Shown: in pieces, positions 51,201 through 63,200 of the stretch
Layout of the letters: every line of letters begins with the position of its first letter
Position numbering within the stretch: position 1 is the first letter of the stretch
NCBI GenBank assembly: GCA_022829145.1
Contig: CM040746.1
Coordinates: 30,896,212 to 30,960,211 of the forward strand
Length of the DNA: 64,000 nt
Direction of reading: 5' to 3'
DNA from: Albula goreensis
Taxonomy: Eukaryota; Chordata; Actinopteri; Albuliformes; Albulidae
The notes under the pieces: model-generated
The model's input: only the letters and a program-made list of their open reading frames with translations
Told to the model about the DNA's origin: nothing
Database searches by the model: none
Translations under genes and position numbers: made by a program

Positions 51201-54200
51201 GCTTTTGCTTTCCCAAGCAGTGACTCAACACTGAGGTATATGTGTGTTTGCCTCTAAAATTGAGTGTTCTGTCACTTACCTGGGTGGCTGTAGATGGTAA
51301 CAGTGAAGGACATCTTCAGAGATTCCTGGTTCCAGTTTGTTACCATTAGCTTCATTATTGCAGGGCTGATGTGTTAAAACCAGTGCTAGTACCAAGGTTA
51401 AAACGGTTAAATTGAATTGATGTAAGGGAGCTAAGGTTGTACCTGCATGGTTCTGTTTTAATTCTTTGGGAAGCTGCAAAATGCAAGGCTTAGGCCTCAC
51501 AAAAATATTTGCAATTCTCACGTGCATCTCTGCCCACGGCCTTAGGGACCCTACCTGGACTACGCAAATCCACTGAGAGTCCCTTGCCCCTTACCAGGGT
51601 AAACAAGCAGTCCCTTTGTTGCTGGCTGGTCTTGCCCATGTTTGGGGGGTGGGAGGTTTTTGGGAGGATGGGTAGGGGGTTTCCAGCGTGCCTGAAAGGC
51701 TGTTTGTCAACGTGGCACATTCTTGCGCGTTCCTTGCTCAGACAAAAAGAGAGGAGCTGTCCAACCTCAAAACAACAAACAGGGCATTGTGCTAAGAAGT
51801 CGTCCTGGACTTCACCCTTCCTGGACGTGTAACGCTAATGGCTCAGTCTCGCCTCCTTGATTAGCTGGAATGCGGCAGTGCATTGCGCGTGCTGTTTGTG
51901 GGAAACGGGTGCCCTACACAAACAAGGCTGATTGCAGCTGGGGAGGCGTGGGTGAGTCGCTCTGAGAGGGGGGGCCACAGCTAAGCTCCTCCTCTGCAAG
52001 GAAGGTACAGTATGAGAGCCGTAACCACATCCCAACTAAATAACTAAGGGCTGACCCCTTTCTCAAACCCTCCCTCTCCCCTCCCCCTCTCATTTCACTC
52101 CAGTCCAGCCAGCGGGGTCCTGACCTGTGGGAAATTGACTTGATCCTGACCAATTAGATTGTTCCTTTAATTATTTTCTCATTTTGTGGTGTGCAATTTT
52201 TCTCCCTGTTGAGATTTTCCCACCATTCCCAATGACTTAACTCTTTCATGGATTCAGCCTCCATAAGAGTTTGAAAGCTTTTTTCCTCTGCAGTTTGTGT
52301 CAGCGGATCAGGGCAGAGCCAGACTGGCGTGCCTCACAGAACACGCTTCACGGCATTTGGACCACCTCACTGGCATTCTGGGAGAGCTTTTGAGCAGAGG
52401 ATTACAGGAGGTTCTGTTGAGTTTCCAGAAGCTGTCCTGGCTGTGTGTGACTCATGGAAACAGAAGCAGCAGAGCTGTAAGGCTGTGTTGGGTCTGGCTG
52501 CTCAGTGTCTGTGCTGTCGCTATGTTACGTCAGCCTAGCTGCTCTCTGAGAGCGCGAGGCCAGCGAGGGCTCTGACCTCATCCTGCCGGCCCTGGGAGGC
52601 GCTTCCTCACTTTCCTCACTCCCACCACCCACGGGGAGAGACCGTTAGCAGATCCTCAGACTTATACAGTGGCTGGAAGTGATCTCTCGCCAGAGAGGCA
52701 CTGAATGAGAGAGACTGGGAGGTCAAGGGGCATAGCATGGAATCAGGGATCATCCATTTTCTGTTTTATACAGCTGTCACGGTCAGTTCTATAAAACAGT
52801 GCTTCCTGCTGTACCCATAGCTGAGATTTTCAAATGTTGGTCTTGCATTTTCCTTGTTTCTGAGTTTCGTAACTGTATAGCGGTAACCATGGTAGAACAC
52901 CGTGACTCTTGTCTCCTCCCCCATATTCCTTCCATTTCTTCCTTCCTTTATTTCCTCCTCCATCATCTTCCCATCTACACTCACCTTTGTCATCCTCTTC
53001 CCTCCCTCATCCACCTTTTTCCTGCTCTCCTCCTTCCCTCTTCCACTCCACCTTTTCCTCTCATCTGCTGGTTAGGTGGCAGCATTACGAATATCGCTGA
53101 CTTCGTTCACATGGTTTTACAAGCTGTCCTACTTTAAACAGACAGACTTGAAACAAAGCAAAACTCCCATTAAGCCTCTTTTCAACAGTGCCGATTAAAG
53201 AGTGGGTACAGTTACCACTTCACAGTTAAGTCCACATTGTTGCGCTATCAACATTGAGAAAAGGGCAAGCAAACATTCGGGTGGCAGGGCGCCACTGAAA
53301 AGCTCCTCACTCCTGGTCCGTGCTTCGGCCAAACCTGACGGCTTTTTGAGAGCCAGGAAGCGCCTTCGCATTTTTTTGTTATTCAAACAATAATAAAAAG
53401 AACCCAGGGTATTATTTTTGCAGCAGCTCAGCCTTTATCTTCTCTGAACATAGTTTCCTTTCCGTCTGAGCCAGGCTTCCTGCCTTATAATATCATTAGA
53501 GAAGGAGAGCTAGGAGAGAGTGGGAGGTAGGGAGCAGGGCGTTTGGATTTCTCTAAGGGGGGGGGGGTGGGTACCGTTCAGTTTCTTGCTGTAGCGTTCC
53601 GATTGGAATTCAGGGCTGGTTCAGTCAGACAGATGACAGAACTATTTTCTGGGACACTGCAGCGATTCAATTCCCTTTGTTCTAGAGGGACAGAGATTGG
53701 CTTAAGCTAAGCAGCCGGCACTTTGGGACAGAAGAGGTGGGGGGCAAAAAGCATTATTTTGTATTTCTTTTTCAGAAACAGTATTTTTGGCCTCCTGTGA
53801 CGTAGCGGGGATTTGAAAACAGCAGCCCCTTTGGAGAAGCTATATAAAGTTAACTGCTTGAATTCCCAAGTCCTCAAAGTCCATGTAGTGAAAGGCTTAC
53901 ACCATTGACTTTCAGACTCCCAGACTCCAACGGACTCAAGACATGGACTACTTGCAGAAACCTCCAATCCAAGTGAAGATTGGATATTACTGCCAATAAA
54001 CGGAATAGGGAGAAATCAGGCCACTGAAGAAACAATTTTGAGCATACCATACATTTCCCTGCTTTATCTGTCCTGTTTTATCTGCTTTGTTTTTTTTTTT
54101 GTCAACCTGGTGATTGTCTGAAGACACCATTGGCGCACAGTAAGTACTTTACTCTGTGGTGTCGTTACTCTGTGACTGTTGCACCGGCCACATGTCCTTT

Positions 54201-57200
54201 AATATACCGTAGCTGCTCAGCAGGGTGTACAGTGAGAAACAGAAACACTGTGTCTGGAGAAATAATTTTCAACCAGAGCCACTAACCATAATAGTCAGTT
54301 GTCTGCTTGGTTTTTCCCTCAATGAATTGTGTGTGAACTTCCCATTCCTTGCATTTACTTATCAGCGTATCCGTTAAACACAAACTGTGGTCTTTCAGGG
54401 ACCTTTATGGGTTTGAGCTTCTCAGTAAAAAAAAAAGTCATCAATAAAATCATGACATGACTTGTGTCTTGTGAAGCTGATTTCATTTCCTAAGTTTTTC
54501 TATTTTTGAGTAATCAGATGGAACTCGTTTCAGTGACTAATTGCATTTATTTCCTCAGGGGTGGTGGGAGGTAGAATAATGAACTTGCTTGTGTTACAGT
54601 TCTTCCATGTAAGTGGATCCTACTATTGAGACATTTTTAGTACGTTTTTGCGTATGTGTTGATTTATTTCATTTAAATACAATATTTCAACAGCACCAGT
54701 GACACTGAAGTGTAGCTTTGTGCATGCTGAATATGGAATTTCATACTCAATCTCTCGTCTGTTTCAAACATAATCAGCTTTCCATGGATAATGAAACCCA
54801 TTGTTCAGGAACAATCGAGCAGGAAATCAAATCAGTGCTTCAGATTATGTTTAGTTTACTTTGGAAATGAGTTTAAACCCTACTTTGTAAACAAAAAAAA
54901 TGCATACATTGCTCTTTCTCTGCCAGATTCACATTCTTTCATAAGGCTTTGGTCAGACATCTTTATCATGGTTGATTTTCCCCCTCCCAGTGCTTAGACA
55001 GGAACTCTCAGCAGTTATTAATAGTAGAATAACAATTCATTCATAACTCCAGTCTCCTGGGAACTCTATTCTTCAACTGGTACCTTGTGACTCAGACAGG
55101 CAGACGGGCCTGCGACCGTTTCTGTGGGAAAGTGTGGATGTCTGAATCGCTTAAGAATTCCTCAGTGCCGAGGGCTTCTGTTTGAAGCCTCAGTCTGTGG
55201 TTGGAGCAGTGTTGCAGATGTAAAGACTGAAACAACTGTGTTTTTGAGGTCATGGGTGGCTGTTGAGGTTGGTTCAGAGGCAAGGTTGAGGTTGGTTGTC
55301 TTGTCGGAGGGAGGCTTGGACATTATAATTACAAATCGTCTGCACTGTCTAGCTTGTATATTCTGTCTGCCACTCAGTTGCTGTAGGACCTGTCTGCTAT
55401 TTATGTTGTTTATATGGTGTCACTCACCAGCGCTGTGTGTTTCTGTATAATCTTATTTTTCCTGTCTGGAGTCACTGACCTGTGCTGTGTGTCTCTGTGT
55501 AATCTCACTCATGTACTGTCATGTACTGTTTGATTTCACCCACTGTGAAATCAAACAGCACTGTGGGGGTTTATGTGATGTTGCTTACCTGTAGTGTGTA
55601 TTGCTGTGACCAAGCACATCATACTGGGATTTTTTTTGTGTTTTTGTATTATTTCTGTCACTTTGTACTATGTGTGTTTGTGATGTCACCCACCTGAAGT
55701 CTGTGTCTCTGTGTGATGTCCTTTGTGAGTCTCTGATCTCACTCACACTGTGTGTCTCTGTTGTGTGTGTCTGTATGATCTATCCTTTGTGAGTCTTTGT
55801 GATCTCACTGACACAGTGTGTCCCTGTGATGTCACTCACCTGTGCTGTGCGTCTGTGCTCCCTGCAGGAGGACTGTGCCCTTGATCAGACCCCACTCATG
55901 GCATCTGGCTAAGCTGTCGGAGCCCCCCAGCGCTGCTGCTCCAGAAGCTCCTCCTGCCATGCAGCTCCACTCAGTGCCCTTCAGCGTACCATGGCACTCT
56001 GGGGGCGACAACAGGTAAGCTAGACCCCCGGCAGCACCCTAAAACTCATCTAAACCCCAGCCAGCTTTGACTGAAACTCCCATGTGCATGGTGGCCCTGT
56101 ATGCAGTAAGATGGGAATTGCCTCATACAATCAACACGTAACACAGTAGCAAGAAAACACTGATTGTGATTTCTGTCCATCCACTTCAGTTGTCAGTTGC
56201 AGTGTAAATTTGAACTTGAAGGTAATGAATCTTCACATCAGTATGATCACATAAATTATTGTAACTGAAAAGTATGTTAACATGGTTGATGATTACGGGT
56301 ATTACAATTTGACTTCTGTGCTGATAAGATGGCTTGGTGTGTTGGACTGAGAATGACCAGTGAAAAAACTTGGTGGTGTGGGTTTGGGGAGGGTGGGTTT
56401 TGGGAAGGGGGTAGTTTCTGTGCCTGACAAGTTTCCAGAGAAACACAATGGAGAGGAAACTGATGATCTCATGTCTAATGTCAACATGCGCCACACGGGA
56501 TGCCACCGCTATTTTCAGAGTGTGACTGTGTGACTGGGGAATTTTTTAAGATGACCAATGAAAGGACCTGGATAAACACAATAAAGACCATTATTTAAAG
56601 GCTGTTTTCCACATAAAGGAAACAGTTTTTTCCTCCATATGGCACTACAGTGACAACGATAACATTATTTTGGAACATTCAGAAGTGTTTTTTTTTTAAT
56701 TGAGTGAATGAGGCTATACAGTTGACTCAAAAACTTAAAATGTGAATACCTTTATAATTAACGGGTAAATATGGAACATTTTTATTAGCTTTCCAAATGA
56801 TTACTATCTGATTGCAATTGTACGCTATGAACTAAACATTCATTCAGGATTAAGTTTAGATTTGTTATTCTTCTAAAATACTATGAGAAGGAGCTCTCTG
56901 TGTTGGTGCTGTTCTCCATCAGCTTCAGTCAAGGGGACTTTGGTACATTTTGATTGATATCAGTCAAATCATTTCCTCCATTACCTTAAATTATCGTAAC
57001 TGGCCAGAATAATCAACTGGTTATACATAGCTAAATTTATTATGCACCAATCTCCAACAATTATGAGAGTTTCAACTTCCTAGATGTTACACTGTCTGAT
57101 GCCTCTCCTGTGATATTGCCACAGCAACATTTATATTATTGTTGCCCCAAACCCCCAACCCCCCAAACTCAGTAAAACTGTTAAGTCTGTTTAGTTTACA

Positions 57201-60200
57201 AGGGAGGAGGATGCTGAGACATGTGACTCCAAGTCCTGTGATGACCCGTCTGTTCCCTGATCACATGTCATATGTTTCAACAATTATATATTAGTACAAC
57301 TGCTTTGCAAGGTCTGGGTAGGAATAGAGTTACCTGTGCTTACATTACTCAATACTTAACTCGAAAATGTATAAGCGCTTTAGAAACTGTCGATATGGCC
57401 CATGGACTGCACATTTAATTCTTAGCCTGTGTGCTGTCCTTCCCTCTGCACAGTGACCTGTCCATGCAGTGGAATCAGCTGTCTCGACACTGCAGCACTG
57501 ACCGCAGCAGCTCCCTGGGTAGCATGGAGAGTCTCGACCCTCCCAGCCAGGGCTACTACGAAAGCCAGCTGTCCCCCGTCGACCCCGCCATCTTCAACAA
57601 CAAGAGAGACTCTGCTTACAGCTCCTTCTCAGCCAGCTCCAACACCTCCGACTACACTGTGTCGCTGCGGCCGGACGAGGCCAGCTCCATGGACAACCTC
57701 CTGCACGGCCTGGGACGCTACGCAGAGGGAAGGTGCTCACATCCTGCTGGCGAGTCAGGGGACTTCTCTGAGGAGGCCAGCGTCAAGTCACGGTCCCTCT
57801 CCCGGCACTCTGAGGCCACCAATAGGCCGTCTTCCTATGGCTTCGAGGAGGAGCAGAGAGAGACTGGAACCCCCAGTGGCCCCCCACAGCCTCCCACGCG
57901 CAGGGACAGCTTCAGGGCGATGCGAGGCCGCCCAGGCACCGCCGACAAACGCTGCGCCTCTGCCCCAGTGGACATTCTGAGCCTGTCAGGCTGTCAGGGT
58001 GAAGACCCGCTTAAGATCCAGGGCCAGAGCGAGAGGGGGTGTCCATGTGAGACCCAGGGGGGTGTGGTCTGCAAAGGGAACCGGCTAGAGCAGTACTACA
58101 TGCTCAGCTCACAGCTAGAGCCCTGCCGAGACTGCAGCCAAGCAAGAAACTGCAAGGAAGGCCTTCCAGGAACTCATAGCACTGTCCCAGAGGGCAGTTC
58201 CCCCACCTCCAGCCCCTATCTTTCAGAGACCTCGATGGGCATAGAGCCCACTGTTCACCAGGTCCTGCCATCCGCAAACAAACATCTGGCTGGAGGTCAC
58301 AGGCATAGTGCACCTGAGAAGCTCCTTTCTGCCCAGCTCCGCCTCCTGGAGCTCTCAAACAGTCGGTCAGAGGGTGTTGTGTCCTCATGCAGCAGATGGT
58401 CCAAATCTCCACCGCCCCCCACAGAGAAGTCTGAGAGCCCAGACATAAGTGAGACGTCGCAGGGAAAGTGGGGCGGAAGCAGGTGCTCCACCCCTGGCTC
58501 ATTGGCTGCCTCTGAGCTGGAGGAAGCCCAGACGGAGACTGATGCCTCCAAGCCCACACCCCTGACTGCGTCTCCCATCCCTCACCCCTGGGGCCGCTCC
58601 ATCAGTGTGCCTGGGGAAGTGGCGGGCGGCCTGTCCTTGCCCAGTGAGCCTACCGATTCCACAGTCTTGCCCAGGGATTTTGGGGGCTTAAGTGGGGCGG
58701 TCAGTGTTGGCACGCTGCTGGAGGAGACACAAGGGGCCCCTGAAGCCCCAAAGCCACAGCCAAAGCCTGGCTCATCACGACAGCACCGCTCATCAAAGTC
58801 ACGTCGACGCAGTGAGCGCTTTGCCACCAACCTCCGCAATGAGATCCAGCGCAAGAAGGCCCAGCTGCAGAAGAGTACAGGGTCCAGCGGCAGTCTTCTG
58901 CATGGGGAGCTGACTGTAGAGGAAGAAGAGGTGGAGGAGACCACACCAGAGCCTGAACTCCAAATTCAGCCTCCCCAGCCCTCATATACCTCCCGCAGAT
59001 ACAGGGCCTCATCTCCAAGCGCCCCTGGTGCTCTCAACCGGCTGGTCTCCAGCTCCACGCCTCAGCTCCACCCACCTGCCCCAGCTACCTACCCAAAGAA
59101 GGCCCAGGAGAACGCACGGGATCCCTGTCAGGCCTCTGACCCGAGTGGATCAGATGATCAGTCCTCCGCAGGAAAAGCCAGGCGCTGGCGCTGGACCCCA
59201 GAGCACAAGCTGCAGCTCGAGCTGGAAAGGAGGAGTGCAAGGACGGGCCCCACGGGGGCCCAGACACAGCCAGGTAGGGGCTCTGCGTCCACCTCACGCT
59301 TTACCAGGTCGGATGAATGCGACATACTCCCCTTCGCAGACCGCATGAAGTTCTTTGAGGAGACAAGCAGGAGTTTGTCTGTGTCTAACCTCCCAGGCCT
59401 GACGTCCCGCCGGCAGAAGGCTGAAGGGCCCAGGGGGAGGCAGCCGCGCCCAGCACAGCTGCAAACACCTGCTTTGCAGCCAGGTTATAGGAGGTACTCC
59501 TACCAGGGAAGTGCTCAGAACTGCTCCCCAGTGGAGACCAGTAGGCAGAGCACAAGCAGCCAAGAGGCAAACCCCCACTGCCCCCCTGAAGCTAGGAGGC
59601 CAAGTGTGAGCAGCCAGGAGGCAAACCTCTATTGCCCTCCAGAAGCCAGGAAGCAGAATGTGAGCAGCCAGGAGATAAACCCCTACTGCTCCCCTGAAGC
59701 AAGGAGGCCAAGCGTGAGCAACCAGGAGGCAAACCCCTACTGCCCTCCAGATGCCAGAAGGCCAAGCGTGATCAGCCAAGAGGCAAACCCCTACTGCCCT
59801 CCAGATACCAGGATACAGAAAGTGAGCAGCCAGGGGGCAAATCCCTACTGCCCTCCAGAAGCCAGAAGGCCAAGCGTGATCAGCCAAGAGGCAAACCCCT
59901 ACTGCCCTCCAGATACCAGGATACAGAAAGTGAGCAGCCAGGGGGCAAATCCCTACTGCCCTCCAGAAGCCAGAAGGCCAAGCATGATCAGCCAAGAGGC
60001 AAACCCCTACTGCCCTCCAGATACCAGGAGACAAAAAGTGAGCAGCCAGGAGGCAAATCCCTACTGCCCTCCAGAAGCCAGAAGGTCAAGCGTGAGCAGC
60101 CAAGAGGCAAATCTCCACTGCCCTCCAGATACTAGGAGACAGAATGTGAGCAGCCAAGAGGAAAATCCCTACTGCCCTCTTGAGGTCAGGAGGCCAAGCG

Positions 60201-63200
60201 TGAGCAGCCGGGAGGAAAACTCCTACAGCTCTCCAGAGGCTATGCGGCAAACCATGGGCAGTGGTGGTCAGGAGAGGGCAAATGTCGACCCTGAGCAGGA
60301 CTCCAGCAGCAACAGATTGCACAGATCCACGGTGTCCAACACTGAGCAGCGCCCCCTGCCCGATGAAGACAGCAGACCTCCCTCCTACAGCCAGTATCCC
60401 TATGAGCGCAGGGACACCCACATCCCACGCTCCGCCTTCCACCCTGTGACTGGTCCCACTTCACAAGAGAGCCAGGTTCTACGCCAGGGGTATGAAAAGA
60501 GGAGCTGCACTCCTACTGAAGTGAGTCACACATGCACATACACACAGACACAGACACAAACGCAGAGACCAGTACCCCTTAAACTCACCAAACCTAATGA
60601 TTAAACCCTGCACTGCACAGATTAAAGATTAACAAGGGTCTGGGGCTGGAGAATTGGCAAGGGACACAATGGGATTTTATGGATCAGAGACCAAGGGTGT
60701 GTTCCTGGGTGTTCCTACTTGGAAAAGCACGTAAAAAGCTTCACTATGCAGTCTCCACGGCTCGCCAACAATAGCGTAAGGGTGAGCCAGCATCGTGCAG
60801 CTGTGCCGCTCACTCTTAACATGTGGAGGAGAAAAAGTGTTCAGCTGATTACACACTCTCTCTCAGATCACTCTGTATCTGACTCCAGCATAGTTTTCAA
60901 TGCTAACATCAACTTGAAATCTACAATAAGCTCCCTGAAAAAAATATATTTCTTTGGATAACTCCCCTAATGGGCTCTCTGTTATACTTTATTCAGTTAA
61001 AGTAAATTTACTGACAATTAACTGGTCTAAGGGTTTGCAGAGAATTAACTGTCCCAAGTGTTTACAGAGAATTAGCTCTCCTAAGTGTTTTGATGTTATA
61101 GTGAGCTGCACCAATTCACATACTTGTTTGGAGGATACAAAAGAGGGTTTTTCAGTGAGTTAAATTGTTCAAACTTACATGTTTATAAAAAGTCAAGATG
61201 TTGCTTCCTGTGTAATGTGATCCCAGTGGGATTGAGGGTGTAACTTTTCATAGCTGATGTGAGGTATTTTTCCTGGCTGGTCGCCATTGGGCCTGAACCC
61301 CCATATTCTCTGCCTCAGTAGTTTTCAAACGAAGGCACTCGGTTGAGTCCCACGATGATAACCACTGGATACTTGTTTTATATCTGACACACAGAACCAG
61401 TTCCCATTTAATATTACCAGATGTGCAGAACATAGTAAAACCGTCTTGCTTAAAGCCCCCAAAAGACAGAAATCATGGGTATTGTAGAGAATATCAAAGG
61501 GTTCATGAACTCTCTCTTCTTTTAAATGATATGGACTGTGTATAATGCAGTATTTGGAATTTTGCATCAGCATAAGTTTTTTTTCCCCTCAGCTTACTCT
61601 GCATTAATGGAAATATGCAAACATATGGAACCATTTAAAATTTATTTTTCTTGGCTCTTGCAGGTGTCCAAATTTAGCTACCTTATCAGCCTTTACACCC
61701 ATTCACTTGGTTGTACCCCTCAACACAGTTGCCATAGTTGGGACGAGCTGCACCGGCCTCTGTGGTTTTTTCCTCTTGTGTAACTTGGCAAATGTCTTCT
61801 GCAGGCATATCCTGTGAGAGAGAGCGAACAAACAAAACTCAACAGGAAGTTCAGTCTGACTGAGAGGTAAGGCACTTTACTTTTGGCTTCCAGAAATATC
61901 TGAATAGTTTCCATAGACTAGTGCAATCATTTGATTGCCATTAAGCACTGCATGATTGGTCATTTAGAGCAATTTTAAAACGACTGATACTTTCATGTAT
62001 AACCATTCCCTTTTATGACTTGATTTTAATAGCGTCCCAAAGCTGAGAATTAGGTCTGCTTTTCCCATTCCACATTTGGTGTATTGGCACAGATGCTCTT
62101 TAATGTTTTTTAAAGTTGTTTCCCATGCTGCCAGGTAATAGAAATGCTTAATTATGTTCTCAATTTTTGTATACAGAGATTACACACGGTGTAGGAGAGA
62201 CCTCCAGCCATCAGAGGGCGGTGTGCAGCAGGGCTGTCAGAGCCGATGGGTTGACGTTAGGATGCCCGAGAGGCTGTCTGTGTGCAGCGTTGAGGAGCCA
62301 CCTCCACTACAGTACCCGCAGCGGGGACGCGCTCTGTCAGAGAGTGACATCCGTCTGGACACACAGCGGCTGTGCACTCGAGCCGCAGTGTTCACAGCCC
62401 CCACACTGAGTGAGCTGGAGGAGAGCAGAAGTGTGCCCAGGAAAAAGGGGCCACCCCGGCCACCACCGCCCAACTGGGAGCAGTTCCATAGGAGGAGGGC
62501 GTCCCACCACAACCTCCTGTCCTTGTCCCACCAAAATCTCCTGTCGTCCACTTCTTCTCCACCCAGAGAAGCCCCTGCCCCCCAGCACCAGAGCCTCCAC
62601 CGCTATGAAAGCCCCTCACACCCTCTCTGTGGCCCGGATCTGACCCGCCCACGCTCTCACAGCCTGCCCCCGCGGGAGGAGCCGCAGAGGCGCCCGGAGC
62701 ACAGCCCCGCCTTCACACGCAGAGCCTTCAGACCTGTGGCTCCACCCCTAAAAGAGCGTGATCATCTGCTGCTCACGCATCCTGATCCTCCCAAGGCACA
62801 GGCCCCGCCCACGCCACCAGCAGAGCCCCACACAAGGTGAGAGGTCCTCACACTGCTTTTTTCCAAATATCTGCACACTGCGTGGTGTCATTTGCTTCTC
62901 TTAATTTTTTTGGAACTATTAAATTCCCTGTTTTTCCCTGTTCTGACTGTGTGATATTGTATTGCTGGTATTTTATGTGGTTGGTGGTTCATGCATATGT
63001 TGTGTGTTGCAGACTGGCTGATGCAGAGGCTGATGCAGGGCAGGGCAGACCAGCCGCTGTAAAGCCTGGCTCGCTGACGAGACGCAGCGTGGCGGAGTGG
63101 CAGAGAAGCCCCCCGAACGGCAGTCAGCGCAGCCTGGGGGTTCCCACAGCAGACAGTGGCCCCCACCTGGGGGCGCTTCCGCCACAGTCCTACTTCTCCA

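Larger units (their letters stand above)
43600..55867 (+). other. shroom4: shroom4 intron 2 (12.3 kb)
   Basis: It holds a TCC-rich tract at about 52915-53064 and a degenerate tandem array at 55400-55860. Overlapping open frames near 42.4-43 kb (intron 1) and 49.8-50.35 kb show no recognisable protein. Confidence 0.6.

Noticed and set aside
59294-60034. Long minus-strand open frame with repeated [10 protein letters not shown]-like units
   Set aside because: It is the antisense shadow of the shroom4 coding minisatellite. Its regularity comes from the sense repeat.
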